This document shows, one piece after another, positions 1 through 7,039 of a DNA stretch of 64,000 nucleotides (positions are counted from its first letter, which is position 1; every line of letters starts with the position of its first letter). A program made the position numbers and the translations under genes. The DNA is from JACDAN01 sp963801855 (GTDB taxonomy: Bacteria > Actinomycetota > Thermoleophilia > Gaiellales > Gaiellaceae). Where the stretch lies: NCBI GenBank assembly GCA_963801855.1, contig CAWDGK010000002.1, positions 372,001 to 436,000 on the forward strand. Reading direction: 5' to 3'. Below the pieces are notes generated by a model. The model saw only the letters and a list, made by a program, of their open reading frames with translations. It did no database searches and was not told the origin of the DNA.

Positions 1-2
1 AC

Positions 3-491
3 GCGAACTTGGTGCCGAAGCGCGCCGAGATCGTGACAGGAGGCGCACGGGAAGCCGCGGAGGCGTTCCTCGACCAACGCATCGCCGCGAACCCGATCGT
101 GTCCCTCCCCGGGCGTCTCGAGCGCCGAGACCGCGAGCTCTGGGACGGTGCGCATACCCCGGCCGGCACCGCCTGGCTCACCGAGCGAATCGACGAGCCT
201 GTCGAGGTCGTCGTCGCCTCGATCCTGTCGGACAAGGACGTCGATGCCATGCTCGCCGACCTCGCCGGGCTCTCCGACCGCCTGGTTGCGACCCAGTCCA
301 GCAACCCGAGAGCACTCTCGGCGGAGGAACTTGCCGCGAAGGCCGCAAGCCACTTCCCGCACGTCGAGACCGAGCGCGATCCGCACGCCGCCCTCGGTCG
401 TGCAAGAGAATCCACCGGTCTGATCCTGGTCACGGGCTCGCTGTACCTGCTCGCCGACCTCTATCGTGCGGAGGAACACGAAACACCATGA
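3..491 (+). CDS. folC: Folylpolyglutamate synthase / dihydrofolate synthase, C-terminal part (cut by window start)
   Basis: The reading frame is already open at the window edge, so only about the last 162 residues are present. FolC ligates glutamate to dihydropteroate and folates in the cytoplasm. The visible part is the C-terminal ligase lobe: a segment SILSDKDVDAMLADLAGL, followed by an ATQSSNPRALSAEEL stretch and a terminal TGSLYLLADLY, all typical of the FolC/Mur ligase C-terminal domain. The ATP-binding P-loop domain lies outside the window. The stop overlaps the start of the next small membrane gene in an ATGA junction, so the two are probably co-transcribed. Identification rests on the C-terminal signature alone. 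Confidence 0.85.
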   Translation, partial: ANLVPKRAEIVTGGAREAAEAFLDQRIAANPIVSLPGRLERRDRELWDGAHTPAGTAWLTERIDEPVEVVVASILSDKDVDAMLADLAGLSDRLVATQSSNPRALSAEELAAKAASHFPHVETERDPHAALGRARESTGLILVTGSLYLLADLYRAEEHETP

Positions 492-601
492 CGAAGCCCG
501 TTGAGCGGCTCAGCGTGTTCGCGGTCGCAGCCGCAGTCCTGCTGTCGATCGTCGGGCTCGCGTTTGCGGTCGGCTACGTCGTAGGCCAGTTGCTGCTGTG
601 A
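488..601 (+). CDS. Small single-pass membrane protein (37 aa), unknown function
   Basis: This 37-residue frame starts with ATG inside the folC stop (ATGA overlap) and ends with TGA just before the next gene. After a short basic/acidic head (MTKPVERLSV) almost the whole chain is one hydrophobic helix rich in Ala, Val, Leu and Gly, so it should be a single-span inner-membrane protein with a tiny cytoplasmic head. The tight coupling to folC on one side and to the zinc-ribbon membrane protein on the other argues that it is translated. I do not recognise the family. Confidence 0.55.
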   Translation: MTKPVERLSVFAVAAAVLLSIVGLAFAVGYVVGQLLL

Positions 602-609
602 GGTGAACG

Positions 610-1137
610 GTGATCGTCGGAGCAAACGAGAACGACATTTTCGGAAGCCTCCGGGACTTCTTCGGATCCGGAGCCTGGGACGTTGCGCGCAATCTCTCGA
701 TCTTCTTCGTCGTCGTCTTCTGGCTCGCGGTCGCGTACTGGGTCTTCAAGGACGCCCGCCGGCGGATCGAAGATCCCTGGCTGGTCGCGATGGCCACGAT
801 TCTGGGACTCGTCCCGCCGTTTGTCGGAGCCCTGATCTACATGCTCTTCCGCCCGCCGGAGTATCTCGAGGACGTCCGGGAGCGCGAGCTCGAGATCAAG
901 GCGATGGAGGACAGGCTCGCGCGCCGCGAGCTCCACTGCCCCGTGTGCCGCGCGCACGTCGAAGACTCGTTCCTCGTCTGCCCTGTCTGCACGACCAAGC
1001 TCCGCCAGGCCTGCGTGACTTGCAAGGCCCCACTCGAGACGCTGTGGCAGGTCTGTCCGTACTGCGAGACGCAGGTCGAGACGCCGACGACGATCGAGTT
1101 TCCGCCTGCGCCTCGGCGCGAGCGCCCCGGCGGCTAG
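610..1137 (+). CDS. Membrane protein with C-terminal double zinc ribbon
   Basis: GTG start at 610 with GAGGTGA just upstream; 175 residues. The N-terminal half has two hydrophobic segments (about residues 25-45 and 60-82) joined by a basic loop. The C-terminal half carries four Cys-x2-Cys knuckles (CPVC, CPVC, CVTC, CPYC), which is the pattern of a double zinc ribbon of the DZR/zinc-ribbon_12 type, followed by an acidic-proline tail. It is therefore a membrane-anchored, zinc-binding cytoplasmic domain protein. Partner and role are unknown. It sits 8 bases after the 37-aa membrane gene and 12 bases before ndk in a tight cluster. Confidence 0.7.
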   Translation: MIVGANENDIFGSLRDFFGSGAWDVARNLSIFFVVVFWLAVAYWVFKDARRRIEDPWLVAMATILGLVPPFVGALIYMLFRPPEYLEDVRERELEIKAMEDRLARRELHCPVCRAHVEDSFLVCPVCTTKLRQACVTCKAPLETLWQVCPYCETQVETPTTIEFPPAPRRERPGG

Positions 1138-1149
1138 TCTCTTCCGCCG

Positions 1150-1566
1150 ATGGCCGCCGAGCGAACACTCGTGCTCGTGAAGCCGGACGCGGTTCGCCGC
1201 GCCCTGACCGGCGAGATCGTCGCGCGTCTCGAGCGCCGCGGACTGCAGCTGCGGGCCGCGCGCCTGCTCACGGTCGATCGCTCGCTCGCCGAAGAGCACT
1301 ACGCCGAGCACACGGAGAAGCCGTTCTTCGGCGAGCTCGTCGACTTCATCACCTCGGGCCCGACGCTCGCGCTCGTCGTCGAGGGTGAGGGCGCGATCAA
1401 GACCGTCCGGACGACCATGGGCGCGACGAATCCCGCCGACGCCGCTCCGGGCACGATCCGGGGAGACCTCTCGCTCTCGATGCCGGACAACCTCGTCCAC
1501 GGCTCCGATGCGCCCGAGTCGGCCGAGCGCGAGATCGCTCTGTGGTTCCCGGATGAGCCACGCTGA
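1150..1566 (+). CDS. ndk: Nucleoside diphosphate kinase
   Basis: 138 residues, the usual length for bacterial Ndk. The enzyme transfers the gamma-phosphate of ATP to NDPs through a phospho-histidine and balances (d)NTP pools. Seen in the sequence: the N-terminal ERTLVLVKPDAVRR nucleotide-binding strand, GATNPADAAPGTIRGD, and the catalytic NLVHGSD motif with His at about residue 117. The downstream methyltransferase starts 14 bases before the ndk stop, in another frame, so translation is probably coupled. Confidence 0.97.
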   Translation: MAAERTLVLVKPDAVRRALTGEIVARLERRGLQLRAARLLTVDRSLAEEHYAEHTEKPFFGELVDFITSGPTLALVVEGEGAIKTVRTTMGATNPADAAPGTIRGDLSLSMPDNLVHGSDAPESAEREIALWFPDEPR

Positions 1567-2324
1567 CGATGCGCTGAAGAACCGCGAGGTCTGGACGAAG
1601 GCCAACGCGGAATACACCGATCGCAAGGCCCGCGACTCCTGGGCGAAGGACGAGATCGACTGGGGAATGTTCGCCGGGCCGGAATCGGGTCTGGACACGC
1701 CTCGGGGAAGTCGCAGGGAAGGACGTGATCGAGCTCGGCTGCGGCACCGCGTACTTCGGCGCGTGGCTCGCCAAGCGGGGCGCCCGCGTAACGGGCGTGG
1801 ACATCACCCCGGCTCAGCTGGAGACGGCAAGGCGCCTCCAGCAGGAGACGGGCCTGGACATGGAGTTCGTCGAGGCGAGCGCGGAGGACGTCCCGTTGCC
1901 GGACGGGAGCTTCGACCTCGCAATCTCCGAGTACGGCGCGTCGATCTGGTGCGACCCCGAGCTCTGGGTCGCCGAGGCGGCTCGCCTCCTGCGCCCCGGT
2001 GGACGGCTGGTCTTCCTCTGCAACTCGACGCTCTCGATCCTCTGCTCGCCGGACGAAGGCAAGGTCGAGGAGCGGCTCATGCGCCCCCAGTCGGACGTTC
2101 AGGGGCGGATCGAGTGGCCCGGGGAGGATGAAGGCGTCAACTATCACCTCACCCACAGCGCCTGGATTCGAGTCCTCCGCCAGAACGGCTTCGAGATCCT
2201 GGCGCTCCACGAGCCCTTGGCGTCCGAGTCCACGGTCGATCACGAGTACTACGAATTCGTGCCGGCGGACTGGGCCCGGCGTTGGCCGGCCGAGGAGATC
2301 TGGGTTGCCCGAAAAACCGTCTGA
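1553..2324 (+). CDS. Class I SAM-dependent methyltransferase, frameshifted by one base
   Basis: The N-terminus (ALKNREVWTKANAEY) is read from ATG 1553. The SAM-binding core (VIELGCGTAYFGAW, later LLRPGGRLVFL) lies in a different frame from about 1701. The total length is 3n+1, and removing one C at 1700/1701 joins both parts into a 256-residue protein that aligns throughout with the next gene. The family is methyltransferase type 11, with motif I ELGCGTAYF and a post-I acidic GVDITP. The substrate is unknown. The gene overlaps the ndk end. I read this as one gene with an inserted base, in line with the other single-base insertions in this window. A genuine pseudogene is the alternative. Confidence 0.8.
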
Positions 2325-3063
2325 CCAGGCGCTGACGAACCGGGCGTACTGGGACCGGACGAGCGACGAGTACCAGCAGCGCCACCGGGACTTCATCGGC
2401 CGCCCGGAGCCGCGGTGGGGCCTCTGGCAAATCCGCGAGTCCGAGCTCCGGGTGCTGGGGGATGTCTCTGGAAAGGACGTCCTGGAGCTCGGTTGCGGCG
2501 CCGCCCAGTGGTCGATCCTGCTTGCTGCGCAGGGGGCGCGTCCGGTTGGCCTCGACAACTCGGAGCGACAGCTCGAGCATGCTCGAACTGCGATGTCCGA
2601 TGCCGGCGTGGACTTTCCGCTCATCCATGGGAGTGCCGAGAGCGTTCCGCTTCCGGACGAGAGCTTCGACGTCGTCTTCTGCGACCACGGCGCTCTGACG
2701 TTCGCCGATCCGCGCAAGGTCGTCCCCGAGGCGGCCAGGCTCCTGCGGACCGGCGGGCTGCTCGCGTTCAGCCGGTCGAGCCCGTTCGCCGCGGTCTGCG
2801 AAGGGGAGGACGAGCGCGTTCATGCCGCGCTCAACCGCGACTACTTCGGGCTGCACGAGCTGGACGACGGTGAGGTCGTCACCTACGAGCTGCCGTACGG
2901 CGAGTGGATCCGCCTCTTCCGGTCGAGCGGACTCGAGGTCGAGGATCTGATCGAACCGCGTCCAGCCGAGGACGCGGTTTCGACGTACTGGGACGAGGCC
3001 GAGCGCGACTGGGCCAGGCGCTGGCCGTCCGAGTCGATCTGGAAGGCGCGCAAGCGGGCGTGA
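2305..3063 (+). CDS. Class I SAM-dependent methyltransferase (paralogue of the preceding gene)
   Basis: I choose the TTG at 2305, which overlaps the end of the upstream methyltransferase and has GAGGAG 7 bases upstream. The product is 252 residues. It shows a complete methyltransferase_11 fold: motif I VLELGCGAAQWS, an acidic GLDNSE after strand 2, VPLPDESFDVVF, and LLRTGGLLAF before the C-terminal substrate lobe. The N-terminal LTNRAYWDRTSDEYQQRH and C-terminal DWARRWPSESIWKARK match the upstream copy, so the pair arose by tandem duplication. Its stop overlaps the maf start in a GTGA junction. The methyl acceptor cannot be told from sequence. Confidence 0.85.
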   Translation: MPEKPSDQALTNRAYWDRTSDEYQQRHRDFIGRPEPRWGLWQIRESELRVLGDVSGKDVLELGCGAAQWSILLAAQGARPVGLDNSERQLEHARTAMSDAGVDFPLIHGSAESVPLPDESFDVVFCDHGALTFADPRKVVPEAARLLRTGGLLAFSRSSPFAAVCEGEDERVHAALNRDYFGLHELDDGEVVTYELPYGEWIRLFRSSGLEVEDLIEPRPAEDAVSTYWDEAERDWARRWPSESIWKARKRA

Positions 3064-3626
3064 GCGCTTCGCCGGCGCCGCCGCTCCTTCTCGCCTCCCG
3101 GTCTCCTCAACGCCGCGCGATTCTCCAGCAGCTCGCGATCCCGTTCGACGTCGTCGAGCCCGCGTACGAGGAGATTGGAGACGACCCGGTGGAGCATGCG
3201 GCGGGGAAGGCCCGGTCGGTAGACGGCGACGAGCGCCCGGTTCTGGGAGTGGACACCCTCGTTCTCTGCGACGGCCGCGTCCTGGGCAAGCCGGCCGGGC
3301 ACGCGGAAGCTCAGGAGATGCTGGAGGCGCTCGCCGGAAAGACGCACGAGGTCGTCTCGGGTCTCTGCCTGCGCACGCCCGCCTGGGAGGAGCTGCACCG
3401 CGAGGTCACCCGCGTCACGTTCCGGTCCCTGACCGCCCGCGACATCGCGAGCTACATCGCCGCAGAGGAGTGGCCCGAACGGGCCGGTGGCTACGCGATC
3501 CAGGGTTTCGGCGCCTCGCTCGTCGAGCGGGTCGACGGTGACTATCTGAACGTCGTCGGGCTGCCGGCCGCTCTCCTCGTCCGCCTGCTCGCGGAGCGTT
3601 TCGCCGGCACGTACGGCTTCGGCTGA
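3060..3626 (+). CDS. maf: Maf-family nucleotide pyrophosphatase
   Basis: GTG start at 3060 in a GTGA overlap with the methyltransferase; 188 residues. Maf proteins hydrolyse dTTP/UTP or modified NTPs to monophosphates and have been linked to septum formation and housecleaning. Family signatures seen: LLLASRSPQRRAIL at the N-terminus (SxSPRR loop), LGVDTLVLCDGRVLGKP, and YAIQGFGASLVERVDGDYLNVVGLP near the C-terminus. Its position just before mreBCD is a common arrangement in bacteria. The final 85 bases overlap the end of the convergent transposase gene on the other strand. Confidence 0.93.
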   Translation: MSASPAPPLLLASRSPQRRAILQQLAIPFDVVEPAYEEIGDDPVEHAAGKARSVDGDERPVLGVDTLVLCDGRVLGKPAGHAEAQEMLEALAGKTHEVVSGLCLRTPAWEELHREVTRVTFRSLTARDIASYIAAEEWPERAGGYAIQGFGASLVERVDGDYLNVVGLPAALLVRLLAERFAGTYGFG

Positions 3627-4213
3627 TTCGGACGTGTCCTGGTGCCAGGCACCAAGACACGTCCGGAAGCGACACCCTCGGCCACGAACGCCTCGTACCG
3701 CGCGCGTGCACGGCCCGGCTCCGTCCCGAACTGGCCCAGTATGCGGGAGCTCGCCAGACCGGGACCGGACGCGGCCGCGAGCGTGTCTCGGTAGCTGCTG
3801 AACGGCCACTCGGCCGGATGGCGGCAGAGCCCTGCTCTGACCGGGTTGAGCACGACGTAGCGCGCGCCTTCGAGGAGGTGAGCGTTGGTCTCGATGAGCT
3901 CCGAATGGAACCTTCGCTCGAAGAGATGGCCCTCGTAGCCGTGGCGCCAGTTGAACCGGACAGCGTGCCTCCAGTTCAGTCGTTGCAGGCCGGCAGACAG
4001 ATTCGGCAGCGGCGTCTCGAGGACCAGGTGGTAGTGGTTCGGCATCTCGCAGTACGCGTGGCAGATCCAGCCGAGCTCCGTTGCGATCAGCTCGTAGAAG
4101 GCGCGGAACGATCGGTGGTCCAGGCCGTCCTCGTAGATCGGCTCGCGGCGAACCCCCCTTGCCGTGATGTGGTAGAGGCCGTCGGTGAGGTTGAGACGTA
4201 GTGCCCTTCCCAT
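3542..4213 (-). CDS. REP-associated tyrosine (Y1) transposase, RAYT-like
   Basis: 223 residues from the ATG at 4213. This is a single-strand HUH nuclease of the IS200/IS605-related REP-associated group. Seen: the N-terminal YHITARGVRRE strand, the metal-binding HUH motif in MPNHYHLVLE, and the candidate nucleophile tyrosine in RYVVLNPVRAGL followed by WPFSSYRD. These are the standard landmarks of Transposase_17/Y1_Tnp proteins. The gene lies between maf and mreB, is flanked by imperfect palindromic repeats (3630-3664 and 4292-4325), and runs into the maf 3' end on the opposite strand. The last 40 or so residues are encoded across the palindrome and the maf end, so the natural C-terminus may be extended. 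No partner accessory gene is present. Confidence 0.85.
   Translation of the reverse strand: MGRALRLNLTDGLYHITARGVRREPIYEDGLDHRSFRAFYELIATELGWICHAYCEMPNHYHLVLETPLPNLSAGLQRLNWRHAVRFNWRHGYEGHLFERRFHSELIETNAHLLEGARYVVLNPVRAGLCRHPAEWPFSSYRDTLAAASGPGLASSRILGQFGTEPGRARARYEAFVAEGVASGRVLVPGTRTRPNQPKPYVPAKRSASRRTRRAAGSPTTFR
3630..3664. repeat. REP-like palindrome, left flank of the Y1 transposase
   Basis: A 35-base near-perfect inverted repeat: 17-base arms around one central A, with one arm mismatch. The core is GGTGCCAGGCACC. A diverged direct copy lies at 4292-4325 on the far side of the transposase. Paired palindromes of this kind are the recognised substrates of RAYT proteins. It could also act as a transcription-terminating hairpin between maf and the transposase. 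Confidence 0.7.
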
Positions 4214-4291
4214 GGGTCGCCACAGTAAGCCCCTCATCCCCGCACATCGCCTCGACGGCGCAGTTTTGCCACAGCTCCGGCCGCCTTTGGA

Positions 4292-4325
4292 GACATGTTC
4301 GGGTGCCAGGCACCAGGACGGGTCC
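4292..4325. repeat. REP-like repeat, right flank of the Y1 transposase
   Basis: A 34-base copy of the 3630-3664 element. It shares the GGTGCCAGGCACC core and differs at about seven positions, mostly in the outer arms, so the outer stem is weakened. It lies upstream of the transposase start and 86 bases before mreB. Confidence 0.6.
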
Positions 4326-4393
4326 AGGGGAGACGTGGCGAGATTGCCCCGCTTGCAGCGGCGTTTCGGTGGGATCTGACGGAACGGGATCGC

Positions 4394-4399
4394 TAGAGT
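4394..4399 (+). promoter_or_regulatory. Possible -10 element of the mreB promoter
   Basis: TAGAGT 12 bases before the mreB ATG, with GAGGGA between as ribosome-binding site. No good -35 box is visible at the right distance. Confidence 0.3.
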
Positions 4400-4411
4400 C
4401 CCGCGAGGGAG

Positions 4412-5464
4412 ATGGGGCTCTTTGGGTATCTCAACGGCTTTGGTGGCCGCGACATGGCGGTGGACCTGGGCACCGCGAACACGCTCGTCTACGTGCGTGG
4501 GCGCGGAATCGTGCTGAGCGAGCCGTCGGTCGTCGCAATCGACCAGCGGACGGGCGAGGTGCACGCCGTCGGGGTCGAAGCCAAGCGCATGCTCGGACGG
4601 ACGCCGGGGACGATCTCCGCGATCCGCCCGCTCAAGGACGGCGTGATCGCCGACTTCGACGTCACCGAGCAGATGCTGCGGCACTTCATCCAGAAGGTGC
4701 ACCAGCACCGCTTTGCGCACCCGCGCGTCGTCGTCTGCGTCCCGTCCGGGGTCACGGGCGTCGAGAAGCGTGCGGTCGAGGAGGCCACCCTGTCGGCGGG
4801 GGCAAGAGAAGCCCATCTGATCGAGGAGCCGATGGCGGCGGCGATCGGCGCCGGCCTTCCCGTCTCCGAGCCGACCGGGAACATGATCGTGGACGTCGGC
4901 GGCGGCACGACCGAGGTCGCCGTCATCTCTCTGGGCGGCATCGTCGTCTCGCAGAGCCTTCGGGTCGGGGGAGACGAGATGGACGAGGCGATCATCAATC
5001 ACACGAAGCGCGAGTACAAGCTGCTGATCGGCAACCAGACGGCCGAGGAGATCAAGCTCGAGATCGGATCCGCCTTCCGCATGAAGGAGGAAGTGCAGGC
5101 CGAGGTTCGCGGCCGCGACATGCTCACCGGCCTTCCGAAGACGGTGATCATGAGCTCGGACGAGGTGCGCCATGCTCTGGAGGAGCCGGTCAACCAGATC
5201 GTCGACGCGATCAAGTCGACTCTCGACAAGACGCCGCCCGAGCTCGCCGCGGACATCATGGACCGCGGGATCGTGCTCGCCGGCGGCGGCGCGCTCCTGA
5301 ACGGGCTCGACGAGCGGCTCCGGCACGAGACCCAGATGCCGGTCCAGCTCGCGGAGTCGCCGCTGACCTGTGTCGCTGTCGGCTCCGGCCGCAGCCTCGA
5401 GCTGATCGAGGTCATGCAGCGCACGAGCAAGAGCGCCCGAAGCCGTAACGGCTACCGGCGTTAA
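4412..5464 (+). CDS. mreB: Rod shape-determining actin homologue MreB
   Basis: 350 residues, typical for MreB. It polymerises on ATP under the cytoplasmic membrane and guides the elongation machinery. Seen: phosphate-1 DLGTANTLVYV near residue 17, connecting NMIVDVGGGTTEVAVISLGG (phosphate-2), and GIVLAGGGALLNGLDERL (adenosine motif). An N-terminal GLFGYLNGFG segment could be the membrane-touching helix. GAGGGA precedes the ATG. First gene of the mreB-mreC-mreD-mrdA-rodA operon. Confidence 0.97.
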   Translation: MGLFGYLNGFGGRDMAVDLGTANTLVYVRGRGIVLSEPSVVAIDQRTGEVHAVGVEAKRMLGRTPGTISAIRPLKDGVIADFDVTEQMLRHFIQKVHQHRFAHPRVVVCVPSGVTGVEKRAVEEATLSAGAREAHLIEEPMAAAIGAGLPVSEPTGNMIVDVGGGTTEVAVISLGGIVVSQSLRVGGDEMDEAIINHTKREYKLLIGNQTAEEIKLEIGSAFRMKEEVQAEVRGRDMLTGLPKTVIMSSDEVRHALEEPVNQIVDAIKSTLDKTPPELAADIMDRGIVLAGGGALLNGLDERLRHETQMPVQLAESPLTCVAVGSGRSLELIEVMQRTSKSARSRNGYRR

Positions 5465-5509
5465 CCCACACGCTACGCGTCCTACAGTGATCCAGTCACA
5501 CCGAGTCCC

Positions 5510-5515
5510 TAGACT
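5510..5515 (+). promoter_or_regulatory. Possible -10 element just before mreC
   Basis: TAGACT ends 8 bases before the mreC GTG, and no Shine-Dalgarno is evident in the gap. This spacing would fit a leaderless or near-leaderless transcript. No convincing -35 box. Confidence 0.3.
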
Positions 5516-5523
5516 GTTTTTCC

Positions 5524-6477
5524 GTGCCACGTAACCGCTCAATGCGGCTGGCGGCACTGGGCTCGACCGTTCAGCGAGCCGCCTCGCCGGCATATCCGTC
5601 GTCCAGAGGGTCGGGCGCGCTGCGCCGACGGCTGATCGCCGGCATCCTCGTCGTCGTCTCCCTCGCCATGCTCACGATCTACTTCCGCGAGTCGGACAGC
5701 GGCCCGATGCACAGCGTTCAGGGGGGAGTCGCGACCGTCCTCCATCCCTTCCAGGTCGGCGCCGAGCGGGTCGCCCGGCCCTTCCGCGACGCCTACGGCT
5801 GGACCGCCGGCCTGATTCACGCGCGATCGGAGAACGACCGGCTCAGGGACGATCTGCAGCTGCTCAGGCAGCAAGCGATTCAGAACTCGACCGCGGCGCA
5901 GGAGAACGTCGAGCTCCGGCAGGCGCTCCGCTATCTCGCCGGCCCGACCTTCCCTCGCGACTACGAGCTCCTCGGCGCGAGCGTGATCTCCCACGCCCCG
6001 AACGAGTTCGAGCAGTCGCTCGTCATCTCGGCCGGCGGACGCGAAGGAATCACGGTCGGAGATCCGATCGTCTCGAGCAAGGGCTGGCTCGTGGGGCAGG
6101 TCACGAAGGTGACGACTCACAGCTCCGAGGTCACGCTCCTGACCGACAAGACGAGCGCGGTGACCGCCCTCGACGTGGCGACCAACACGATCGGGGTACT
6201 CAAGATCGGAGAGGGCCCGGACACCTCGTTCGTCCTCGACCGCGTTCCGAAGGACAAGGTCGTCGAGAAGGGCGACACGATCGTGACCGCGGGCCGCCGG
6301 TTCGGACGCCTGCCCTCCATGTTCCCGCGCGACATCCCGATCGGCTCCGTCAAGCACGTGGGCCAGACGGACATCGAGAACTTCCAGCAGGTGCAGGTCG
6401 ACCCGCTCGTCGACTTCTCCTCGCTCCACTCCGTGTGGGTGCTCGTTCCGAAGGGTGGAGCGCCGCGCCTGCCGTGA
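5524..6477 (+). CDS. mreC: Rod shape-determining protein MreC
   Basis: 317 residues from GTG 5524. MreC is a bitopic periplasmic/extracytoplasmic protein that bridges MreB/MreD to the PBP2-RodA synthase. Layout: basic N-terminus, one membrane helix at about residues 37-55 (RLIAGILVVVSLAMLTIYF), a short coiled coil near residues 95-135, then the double beta-barrel domain with ITVGDPIVSSKGWLVGQV and VEKGDTIVTAGRRFGRLP, the usual MreC signatures. The stop overlaps the mreD GTG (GTGA). Confidence 0.95.
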   Translation: MPRNRSMRLAALGSTVQRAASPAYPSSRGSGALRRRLIAGILVVVSLAMLTIYFRESDSGPMHSVQGGVATVLHPFQVGAERVARPFRDAYGWTAGLIHARSENDRLRDDLQLLRQQAIQNSTAAQENVELRQALRYLAGPTFPRDYELLGASVISHAPNEFEQSLVISAGGREGITVGDPIVSSKGWLVGQVTKVTTHSSEVTLLTDKTSAVTALDVATNTIGVLKIGEGPDTSFVLDRVPKDKVVEKGDTIVTAGRRFGRLPSMFPRDIPIGSVKHVGQTDIENFQQVQVDPLVDFSSLHSVWVLVPKGGAPRLP

Positions 6478-7028
6478 CCGCGGATGTCGTCAAGAGTGGG
6501 ATCGCGTTCTTCGCCGCCGTCGTCGTTCAGGCGACGATCGTCTCCTCCGTCGCGCCGGGGGGCGGAACGGCGGATCTCGTGCTGGTCACCCTCGCGGCAG
6601 TCGCCCTTCTCCGTGGCGCCGTGTTCGGCGCGATCGCCGGCTTCTACGCCGGCTTCCTGCTGGACGCTGCGAACCTGGAGACGCTCGGGGTCAGCTCGCT
6701 GCTCCTGACGCTCGCCGGGTACTGGATCGGCCGCTACGGCGAGACGACCGGCCGCGAGGCCGGCCGGGTCGGACCTGGCCCATCGGCGAGCCGCCGCCTG
6801 AGCGCCCACGCGCCGCTCGTCGCCATCGCAGTCGTCACCGTCCTCTACGCGTTCGGCTCGGTCGCTCTGCACGCGATGCTCGGCGAATCCGTCTCGGTCC
6901 AGACCGGCATGCGGGCGCTGCCCGCGCAGATCCTGCTGAATCTCCTCTTGACCGTCCCGATCTACGCCCTCATGCGCAAGCTCTTCGCGCCGGCCGGCCG
7001 GCCGCTGCAGGAGGTCGAGTTCTCGTAG
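6474..7028 (+). CDS. mreD: Rod shape-determining protein MreD
   Basis: 184 residues. I take the GTG at 6474, which overlaps the mreC stop, rather than an earlier in-frame start inside mreC. It is a polytopic membrane protein with about five helices, including a GAIAGFYAGFLLDA segment typical of MreD and a C-terminal helix LLLTVPIYALMRKLF. It acts as membrane partner of MreC in the elongasome. Identification rests on hydrophobic layout plus position between mreC and mrdA. Confidence 0.9.
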   Translation: MTADVVKSGIAFFAAVVVQATIVSSVAPGGGTADLVLVTLAAVALLRGAVFGAIAGFYAGFLLDAANLETLGVSSLLLTLAGYWIGRYGETTGREAGRVGPGPSASRRLSAHAPLVAIAVVTVLYAFGSVALHAMLGESVSVQTGMRALPAQILLNLLLTVPIYALMRKLFAPAGRPLQEVEFS

Positions 7029-7039
7029 CCGTCAACCGG

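Noticed and set aside
3542..5593. One long minus-strand frame covering the transposase and most of mreB
   Set aside because: Only the 3542-4213 part has transposase motifs; the rest is an antisense reading of mreB with no family features.
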